A DNA stretch of 10,792 nt, from contig JAFCEW010000011.1 in the NCBI GenBank assembly GCA_017608955.1, forward strand, positions 1-10,792, written 5' to 3'. The notes beneath the pieces are model-generated. The model searched no databases. It was given only the letters and a program-made list of their open reading frames with translations, and was not told where the DNA came from. The position numbers were made by a program, and so were the translations under genes. This DNA comes from Candidatus Aenigmatarchaeota archaeon. GTDB taxonomy: Archaea > Aenigmatarchaeota > Aenigmatarchaeia > CG10238-14. The first letter of the stretch is position 1. Each line of letters opens with the position of its first letter. This document shows, piece after piece, positions 6,374 through 10,792 of this stretch.

Positions 6374-6734
6374 TATCTTCACCTAAATCTTCTTTTTCAG
6401 GCTTTTCTTCAACCTTTTTTTCTTGTTTAGGAGCTTCTTCAATTACTTTTTCTTCAGCTATCTCTTTTTTTGTTACTGCACCAATTTTTTCAGCAACTGC
6501 AAATTTTGCTCTTACTTCTTTTATTTTTACTTTACATTTTTCTCCTTGTTTTGTATTTGGGATGAAAATAACAAAATTTTTAACTCTTGCTATTCCATCT
6601 CCTTTAGATCCGACTTGCGTTATTTCGACATCATATTCTTCACCAACATTTACTGGTTTTTCAAAATTTTCATTTCTTCTGTCGAATCTTCTTTTTTCTC
6701 CAAATTTAGTAAATTTGGAAAATCTTTCTATCAT
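6357..6734 (-). CDS. TRAM-domain RNA-binding protein with charged tail
   Basis: A 125-residue protein in three parts. The N-terminus (1-25) is basic and aromatic (FSKFTKFGEKRRFDRRNENF). A TRAM domain follows (about 27-85: KPVNVGEEYDVEITQVGSKG, DGIARVKNFVIFIPNTKQGE, CKVKIKEVRAKFAVAEKIG). The last 40 residues are a Lys/Glu-rich low-complexity tail. Small TRAM proteins are common in archaea and some act as RNA chaperones, including in cold response; that role is known for relatives, not shown here. The ATG at 6734 has a strong ribosome binding site AAGGAGGTT (6749-6741). The SSB gene starts within its last codons, so expression is coupled. Confidence 0.88.
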   Translation of the reverse strand: MIERFSKFTKFGEKRRFDRRNENFEKPVNVGEEYDVEITQVGSKGDGIARVKNFVIFIPNTKQGEKCKVKIKEVRAKFAVAEKIGAVTKKEIAEEKVIEEAPKQEKKVEEKPEKEDLGEDIEKNK

Positions 6735-6740
6735 TTACAT

Positions 6741-6815
6741 AACCTCCTTAAATTAAGTTAGAATCAGTTTCCTATTCTACCTCCAATATTCACTATTTTA
6801 TATATATCTATAAAT
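6741..6815 (-). promoter_or_regulatory. promoter and ribosome binding site of the TRAM-SSB unit
   Basis: Read on the minus strand, an AT box (TATTTATAGATATATATAAA, within 6797-6815) lies directly after the Cdc48 stop. About 25 bases downstream of its middle is the expected transcription start near 6778, leaving a leader of roughly 40 bases that ends in AAGGAGGTT (6749-6741). An out-of-frame ATG-TAA sits between that site and the real ATG, a one-codon minimal ORF. No clear U-rich terminator for cdc48 precedes this promoter, so readthrough from the heat-shock unit is possible. Confidence 0.55.
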
Positions 6816-6818
6816 ATC

Positions 6819-9116
6819 TTACCCTACGTACCCCAATTCTTTTTCTCCATTAGTTTTCAAAATCTTTTTTTGATATCTTTCTTCAAATTTCTTATAAAAT
6901 TTAATTATATTTTCATCCAAACTATTTTTCGAAGATTTTAATGCTTTAATGAAATGTTCCATTTTTATTACTTTTGATTTTTTATTTTCTCTTAGTGCAA
7001 TCATAGCAGCTTCTCTGCATAACGCTTCCAAATCTGCACCAGAGAAATTTTCTGTCATTTTAACTATTTTTTTCAAATTAACATCTTTTAATGGCATTTT
7101 TTTAGTTTTTATTTGTAAAATCTTTAATCTTGCCTTTTCATCAGGTTCTGGAACTAATATTTGTCTGTCAAATCTTCCTGGTCTTAATAAAGCAGGATCT
7201 ATTATATCTGGTCTGTTAGTTGCAGCTATAACTATAACATCATGTAAATCTTCTAATCCAGATAATTCTGTTAATAATTGTGATACAACTCTTTCTGTTA
7301 CTTCTTCTCCTCTACTTAATCCTCTCATTGGTGTTATTGCATCAATTTCATCAAAAAATATAATACATGGTGAAACTTGTTTTGCTCTTCTAAATAATTC
7401 TCTTATTTTTCTTTCAGACTCACCAACCCACATGCTTAATAGTTGTGGTCCTTTTACTGATATGAAATTTGCACCAGATTCAGTTGCTACAGCTTTTGCT
7501 AATAATGTCTTACCACAACCAGGAGGTCCATATAATAATACTCCTTTAGGAGGTTCAATACCCATTCTCTCAAAGTTATCAGGCATTGTTAGTGGCCATT
7601 CAACACTTTCTTTTAATTGTTGTTTTACATTTTCTAATCCACCAACATCGTCCCATTTTACATTAGGAACTTCTATAAGAACTTCTCTCATTGCTGATGG
7701 CTCAACAATCTTTAATGCATTTTCAAAATCTTTTTTGGTTACTTTTAATTTTTCTATAATTTCCTTTGGAAGTTCCTCTTCTTCTTTCCATTTTATTTTT
7801 GGAAGAAGTCTTCTTAATGCAAGCATTGCTGCTTCTTTACATAATGCCTCCAAATCAGCACCAACATAACCATAAGTAATTTCTGCTAATTCAGCTATAT
7901 TTACATTTTTTGCTAAAGGCATGTCTCTGCTGTGAATTTCTAAAATTTCCTTTCTTCCTTTTTTGTCTGGAACTCCAATTTCAATTTCTCTATCAAATCT
8001 ACCAGGTCTTCTTAATGCAGGATCTAATGCATTCTCTCTGTTAGTTGCAGCTATAACTATAACTTTACCTCTTTTCTTTAAGCCGTCCATTAATGTCAAT
8101 AATTGTGAGACAACTCTTCTTTCAACTTCTCCTTTTGTTTCTTCTCTTTTTGGAGCAATTGAGTCTATTTCGTCTATGAATATAATAGATGGAGCATTTT
8201 TTTCAGCTTCTTCAAATATTTTTCTAAGATTTTCTTCTGACTTGCCGTACCACATTGACATGACTTCTGGTCCTGCAATTGTATAGAAATTTGCTCCTGA
8301 TTCATTTGCAACTGCTCTAGCTAAAAGTGTTTTACCAGTTCCAGGAGGTCCATATAACAAAACTCCTTTAGGAGGTTCAATACCCATTTTTGTAAATAAT
8401 TCAGGGTGTCTTAATGGAAGTTCGATCATTTCTCTTACTTTTTGTATTGCATGAGATATTCCACCAATATCCTCATAAGTAACAGATGGAATATTTCTAG
8501 TTTCTAATCCAAATCCTTTTGGTAATTGTGGTAATATTTCTATTTCAGTTTCTTCAGTAATTCTAACAATACCTTTAGGATCTGTATTTGTTACAACAAA
8601 TCTAGTTTCTCCAGTTGGCGTAAAAAAGAATTCCTCAAAATCCATTCCAAAAAATTCTTGAAATATACTTGGAGTTCTATCATTTCTTCTTTTAACAACA
8701 GGAGAAGGAACTATGATATCGCCTTTTGTTAAAGGCCTATAATAAATATTATTTTTTATTAAACTAGGGCTGATTTGTACTATAATACCTTTTTGTGCAG
8801 GAGCTAGTGTTACTCTTTTTGCATCTTTAAAGTCAGCTTTTTTTATTTTGACTGTATCACCAACACCGACACCAGCATTTTTTCTAACAAGACCATCAAT
8901 TCTTATTATATTTAGACCAGCATCTGATGGATAAGAACGAACAGCAATTGCACCTGTTTTTTTAGAACCCTCAATCTCTACTATATCACCTTCTTTTACT
9001 CTCATTTTTTGCATGCTTTTAGAATCTATCCTAGCAATTCCTCTACCAAACTCTTCTCTTTGAGTTAACTCGCCAATTTTTAATTCAACTACATCTTCAT
9101 TATCTTTCTTAATCAT
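6819..9116 (-). CDS. cdc48: Cdc48/VAT-type AAA+ ATPase (two ATPase rings)
   Basis: A 765-residue protein-unfolding ATPase, homologous to archaeal VAT and eukaryotic p97, which extracts and threads proteins for degradation or remodelling. In order it has an N-terminal double-psi barrel plus second N subdomain (about 8-200), AAA ring D1, ring D2 and a C-terminal helical tail. D1: Walker A GPPGTGKT near 257, Walker B IIFIDEID near 312, arginine fingers in RRPGRFDRE. D2: Walker A GPPGCGKT near 531, Walker B IIFFDEID near 586, fingers in LRPGRFDRQ. Pore loops are MWYGKS in D1 and MWVGES in D2, both aromatic, as in archaeal unfoldases. The chain ends LGYVG, not a clean hydrophobic-Tyr-X proteasome-docking tail. 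The start is the ATG at 9116, preceded by GAGGTG with a five-base spacer; an in-frame TTG abuts it. It overlaps the upstream gene by 8 bases. Confidence 0.97.
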   Translation of the reverse strand: MIKKDNEDVVELKIGELTQREEFGRGIARIDSKSMQKMRVKEGDIVEIEGSKKTGAIAVRSYPSDAGLNIIRIDGLVRKNAGVGVGDTVKIKKADFKDAKRVTLAPAQKGIIVQISPSLIKNNIYYRPLTKGDIIVPSPVVKRRNDRTPSIFQEFFGMDFEEFFFTPTGETRFVVTNTDPKGIVRITEETEIEILPQLPKGFGLETRNIPSVTYEDIGGISHAIQKVREMIELPLRHPELFTKMGIEPPKGVLLYGPPGTGKTLLARAVANESGANFYTIAGPEVMSMWYGKSEENLRKIFEEAEKNAPSIIFIDEIDSIAPKREETKGEVERRVVSQLLTLMDGLKKRGKVIVIAATNRENALDPALRRPGRFDREIEIGVPDKKGRKEILEIHSRDMPLAKNVNIAELAEITYGYVGADLEALCKEAAMLALRRLLPKIKWKEEEELPKEIIEKLKVTKKDFENALKIVEPSAMREVLIEVPNVKWDDVGGLENVKQQLKESVEWPLTMPDNFERMGIEPPKGVLLYGPPGCGKTLLAKAVATESGANFISVKGPQLLSMWVGESERKIRELFRRAKQVSPCIIFFDEIDAITPMRGLSRGEEVTERVVSQLLTELSGLEDLHDVIVIAATNRPDIIDPALLRPGRFDRQILVPEPDEKARLKILQIKTKKMPLKDVNLKKIVKMTENFSGADLEALCREAAMIALRENKKSKVIKMEHFIKALKSSKNSLDENIIKFYKKFEERYQKKILKTNGEKELGYVG

Positions 9117-9438
9117 CAAAACACCTCTTTAACATTTCTTCTTGTTCTTTGTCTAAAAGAACATCAAATTTATTCCATCTAATTTTATCTTCCCAATCTT
9201 CTAAGAATTCTATCATTTTTTGCATATGTTTTTCTAATATAATAAACATTGACTGATCAACTTTTAGATGTGGTATTTCATCTAGTAATCCGGTTCTTCT
9301 ATATGTATATCTTTTTTCTTCTTTTTTAATGATTTGTTTCCATCCATAAAGTTCTCTAAAGAATTTATTCCTTTCATAGTTACTGCTAAATTTTTTAGAT
9401 TCAACACTAAACGTTATCAAAATTGCTTTTTTTTCCAT
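9109..9438 (-). CDS. unrecognised 109-residue protein between hsp20 and cdc48
   Basis: I cannot name this protein. It is soluble and charged. A strand-like start (KKAILITFSVES) is followed by a helix (NYERNKFFRELYGW), a YTYRRTGLLDEIPHLKVDQSMFIILE segment that reads as turn and strands, and a C-terminal helical region (KHMQKMIEFLEDWEDKIRW, then LLDKEQEEMLKRCF). The beta-alpha-beta order would suit a small ferredoxin-like fold, but this is speculative. The conserved-looking 'RxGLLDEIPH' segment is its best handle. The ATG at 9438 is preferred over the in-frame GTG at 9447, which is the GTGA core of the ribosome binding site. The gene begins 11 bases after the hsp20 stop and overlaps cdc48 by 8 bases, so it is made with both chaperones and may serve in protein quality control (inference). 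Confidence 0.75.
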   Translation of the reverse strand: MEKKAILITFSVESKKFSSNYERNKFFRELYGWKQIIKKEEKRYTYRRTGLLDEIPHLKVDQSMFIILEKHMQKMIEFLEDWEDKIRWNKFDVLLDKEQEEMLKRCFDD

Positions 9439-9449
9439 TGAATTCACAT

Positions 9450-9899
9450 CTATTCAATCTTTATTTTTTTCATTTTCTTTTTTTCTGCCTTTGGCATCAC
9501 TATTTCTAAAATACCATTCTTGTATGATGCCTTTACTTGATCTGGAATTATTTTGCATGGCAAATCTATTGATCTGTAAAATCCTTTATAAGACCTTTCT
9601 GCTCTTAGATAATTTTCTTTTTGTATCTTTGCTTCAGCTTTCTTTTCTACTTTTACTGAAAGAGTATTTTCTGTTACACTAAGTTGAATATCATCTTTTT
9701 CAACTCCTGGTATTTCTATTGATGCTATTAGTTCTTTTTCTGTTTCTCTCAAGTCAGATAAAGGTTCTCTAAAGAAATGAAAATCATCTCTTTTTTCGGA
9801 TAAATATCTATTAAATTCTGAAGATTCCCAAAATGTATTAAAAAATCTATTCATTTCTCTTTGAAATCTTTTCATTTCTTCAAATGGGTCTCTCCACAT
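9450..9899 (-). CDS. hsp20: small heat shock protein Hsp20 (alpha-crystallin family)
   Basis: A 149-residue holdase chaperone. The N-terminal region (MWRDPFEEMKRFQREMNRFF) is the usual aromatic 'WDPFREMxRM' type. The alpha-crystallin domain runs from about residue 45 to 138 (LSDLRETEKELIASIEIPGV, KDDIQLSVTENTLSVKVEKK, then RSYKGFYRSIDLP), with the family signature A-x-x-x-N-G-I-L in VKASYKNGILEIVMPK. The tail ends KKIKIE, giving the I-x-I motif that links dimers into oligomers. The start is the ATG at 9899, nine bases after the GTG at 9908 that forms part of the AAGGTGAT ribosome binding site. It is first in the hsp20 / unknown / cdc48 unit, behind a strong promoter with an inverted repeat over the predicted transcription start. 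Confidence 0.95.
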   Translation of the reverse strand: MWRDPFEEMKRFQREMNRFFNTFWESSEFNRYLSEKRDDFHFFREPLSDLRETEKELIASIEIPGVEKDDIQLSVTENTLSVKVEKKAEAKIQKENYLRAERSYKGFYRSIDLPCKIIPDQVKASYKNGILEIVMPKAEKKKMKKIKIE

Positions 9900-9914
9900 A
9901 ATTATCACCTTATT

Positions 9915-9932
9915 TAGTGTTTATTTACACTA
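9915..9932. promoter_or_regulatory. perfect inverted repeat, candidate heat-shock operator
   Basis: TAGTGT-TTATTT-ACACTA is a perfect inverted repeat with six-base arms and a six-base spacer. It sits between the hsp20 TATA box (9949-9957) and ribosome binding site (about 9904-9911), covering the predicted transcription start. A dimeric repressor bound here would block initiation. An operator function is inferred from position and symmetry. Confidence 0.6.
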
Positions 9933-9948
9933 TAAAATAGAATTAATT

Positions 9949-9964
9949 ATTTATAAACTTTTCG
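9949..9964 (-). promoter_or_regulatory. strong BRE/TATA promoter of the hsp20-cdc48 unit
   Basis: On the minus strand the sequence reads CGAAAAG (BRE, 9964-9958) followed by TTTATAAAT (TATA, 9957-9949), a near-consensus archaeal promoter and the best in the window. The predicted transcription start is about 25 bases downstream of the box centre, near 9928, giving a leader of about 29 bases before the hsp20 ATG. Confidence 0.8.
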
Positions 9965-9975
9965 ATTTTGAAGTA

Positions 9976-9986
9976 TTTTTTAATTC
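9976..9986 (+). promoter_or_regulatory. possible TATA region of dcd
   Basis: TTTTTTAATTC lies about 30-38 bases before the dCTP deaminase ATG at 10014. It resembles the TTTTTAATTC before the permease at 658. No ribosome binding site precedes the ATG (AAGATAAAAATG), so a very short leader is likely. The box is weak and the assignment tentative. Confidence 0.4.
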
Positions 9987-10013
9987 TTATTTGACAAATA
10001 TTATAAGATAAAA

Positions 10014-10520
10014 ATGATTCTCACAAAAAAGGAAATATTAAGAGAAATCAAAAAGAAAAGAATAAAGATCATTCCCTTTGATATAAAATCACTAGGACCT
10101 GCCTCATTAGATTTAACATTAGATAATAAAATTAGAATTTTTGAAAATATTGATCATACTATTGATATTTTTGAAAATACTGATTATTCAAAAATTACTA
10201 AAAAGAAAATAATAAAAGATAAATATATAATAAAACCAGGAGAGCTAGTTTTGGGTATAACAAAAGAAAAAATTACTTTACCAGAAGATATTTGTGGATG
10301 GCTAAGCTCTAGATCAAGATTTTCAAGATTAGGATTAATGGTTCACATTACAGCTCCTTTTGTTCAACCAGGAGTTTCTAATAAACAAGTTTTGGAAATT
10401 TATAATGCAGGACCAAATAATCTAGGATTGATTCCTGGAACAAAAATATGTCAATTTATATTTGAAAGATGTGAAGGAAAAGCAAAATACACTGGAAAAT
10501 TCAAAGATCAAAAACTCTGA
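10014..10520 (+). CDS. dcd: dCTP deaminase (Dcd family, archaeal form)
   Basis: A 168-residue nucleotide-pool enzyme of the dUTPase/dCTP deaminase superfamily, which converts dCTP to dUTP (or, in bifunctional members, to dUMP). Family motifs appear in order: the N-terminal GPASLDLTL (substrate-fold motif), PGELVLGITKEKITLPEDICG, the active-site loop SSRSRFSRLGLMVHITAPFVQPGV, the QVLEIYNAG motif whose Glu is the expected catalytic base, and PGTKICQFIFE. The C-terminal KYTGKFKDQ fits the nucleotide-covering end. It is shorter than the roughly 190-residue bacterial enzymes but normal for archaeal versions. Whether it also hydrolyses dUTP cannot be told from the sequence. It is transcribed alone, divergent from hsp20. 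Confidence 0.92.
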   Translation: MILTKKEILREIKKKRIKIIPFDIKSLGPASLDLTLDNKIRIFENIDHTIDIFENTDYSKITKKKIIKDKYIIKPGELVLGITKEKITLPEDICGWLSSRSRFSRLGLMVHITAPFVQPGVSNKQVLEIYNAGPNNLGLIPGTKICQFIFERCEGKAKYTGKFKDQKL

Positions 10521-10530
10521 CAGTGAAAAA

Positions 10531-10552
10531 TTTATTATTTTTTAAAGTTTTA
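10531..10552 (+). terminator. T-rich terminator after dcd
   Basis: Ten bases after the dcd stop, the plus strand carries several T runs, including six Ts at 10538-10543 and TTTT soon after. Archaeal transcription commonly ends at such U-tracts without a hairpin, and no stable hairpin was seen here. Confidence 0.45.
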
Positions 10553-10627
10553 CTAAACGAAGACATAATAAAATATTTTAATTTGGCAATTAATACACCT
10601 CTAAACACTTTTTAAACTAATTTTAAT

Positions 10628-10644
10628 GTAAAAAAGTTTATAAG
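10628..10644 (+). promoter_or_regulatory. BRE/TATA promoter of the last gene
   Basis: GTAAAAAAG (BRE-like) followed by TTTATAAG (10637-10644) is a strong archaeal promoter, close in wording to the hsp20 promoter. Transcription should start near 10667, where an ATG opens a 13-codon ORF that overlaps the main gene's start. Confidence 0.65.
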
Positions 10645-10694
10645 GCAGAAATTTCAAATTTAAAATATGAAATGTTTTGGAGGCGATGTAATTG

Positions 10695-10792
10695 ATGAGA
10701 GGGTTTAATGTAAACTTCTTTAATAAAAAAATATTTGGATTTATGATCGCCTTTTCATTCATATTTTTGGTTAGCGTAAGCTCTGCACTTGC
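10695..10792 (+). CDS. N-terminus of a secreted protein (cut by window edge)
   Basis: Only the first 32 codons are present. After a short polar, basic stretch (MRGFNVNFFNKKIFGF) comes a hydrophobic core (MIAFSFIFLVSVSSAL), a clear Sec-type signal peptide whose small residues SSAL(A) would suit signal peptidase cleavage just beyond the edge. The mature protein is not visible, so no function can be given. GGAGGCGAT (10679-10687) is the ribosome binding site, a one-base variant of GGAGGTGAT. The ATG at 10695 is preceded in frame by TTG 10692, which lies at the five-base spacing seen for other genes here, then by a stop codon. Confidence 0.65.
   Translation, partial: MRGFNVNFFNKKIFGFMIAFSFIFLVSVSSAL

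Noticed and set aside
6423..6761. Two plus-strand frames opposite the TRAM gene
   Set aside because: Phe/Ser/Tyr-rich translations are what a Lys/Glu-rich minus-strand gene gives when read backwards; the TRAM domain supports the minus strand.
6949..7869. Long plus-strand reading frame (306 codons) opposite cdc48
   Set aside because: It lies wholly antisense to a clear Cdc48 gene, has a Ser/Asn-rich composition typical of a mirrored coding strand, has no ribosome binding site and shows no family motif.
7190..8060. Repeated DNA wording within cdc48 (similar strings near 7140-7220 and 7980-8050)
   Set aside because: This is the homology between the D1 and D2 ATPase domains, not a separate repeat element.

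Overview
This is a strongly AT-rich archaeal chromosome segment. It carries an archaeal sliding clamp (PCNA), transcription factor S, ribosomal protein eL40, an archaeal-type Ser/His/Asp signal peptidase, a simple SSB resembling Sulfolobus SSB, a TRAM-domain protein, a DUF99/endonuclease dU protein, a two-ring Cdc48 ATPase and a Hsp20. TATA/BRE promoters and GGAGGTGA-type ribosome binding sites also point to an archaeon. The compact layout, low GC and small informational proteins would suit a DPANN-like archaeon or another AT-rich lineage, but the sequence read by eye does not fix the phylum.

Layout. (1) Positions 1-604, minus strand: a small OB-fold protein followed 2 bases later by the 5' part of pcn, cut by the left edge. 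(2) Positions 658-4140, plus strand: a tight four-gene cassette of MacB/FtsX-type permease, unknown membrane protein, LolD/MacB-type ATPase and an anchored surface protein with Ig-like/CARDB-type repeats. (3) Positions 4142-5566, minus strand: overlapping genes for endonuclease dU, signal peptidase I and TFS. (4) Positions 5615-6075, plus strand: eL40 and a small zinc-ribbon protein. (5) Positions 6083-6734, minus strand: a TRAM-domain protein overlapping an SSB gene. (6) Positions 6819-9899, minus strand: Hsp20, an unrecognised 109-residue protein and Cdc48, behind a strong BRE/TATA promoter with a perfect inverted repeat at the predicted transcription start. (7) Position 10014 onward, plus strand: dCTP deaminase, then the start of a secreted protein cut by the right edge.

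The window is mostly housekeeping: replication and repair (PCNA, OB-fold protein, SSB, endonuclease dU, dCTP deaminase), transcription and translation (TFS, eL40, TRAM), and protein export and quality control (signal peptidase, Cdc48, Hsp20). The least explained parts are the four-gene ABC/surface-protein cassette with its unknown membrane protein, and the unknown gene between hsp20 and cdc48. The start signals are also notable. Several genes have a GTGA ribosome-binding core exactly five bases before the real start, which puts an in-frame false GTG nine bases upstream. Two divergent gaps share an identical 12-base TATA-like element at the same distance from the plus-strand start. No rRNA, tRNA, CRISPR array or mobile element was seen.
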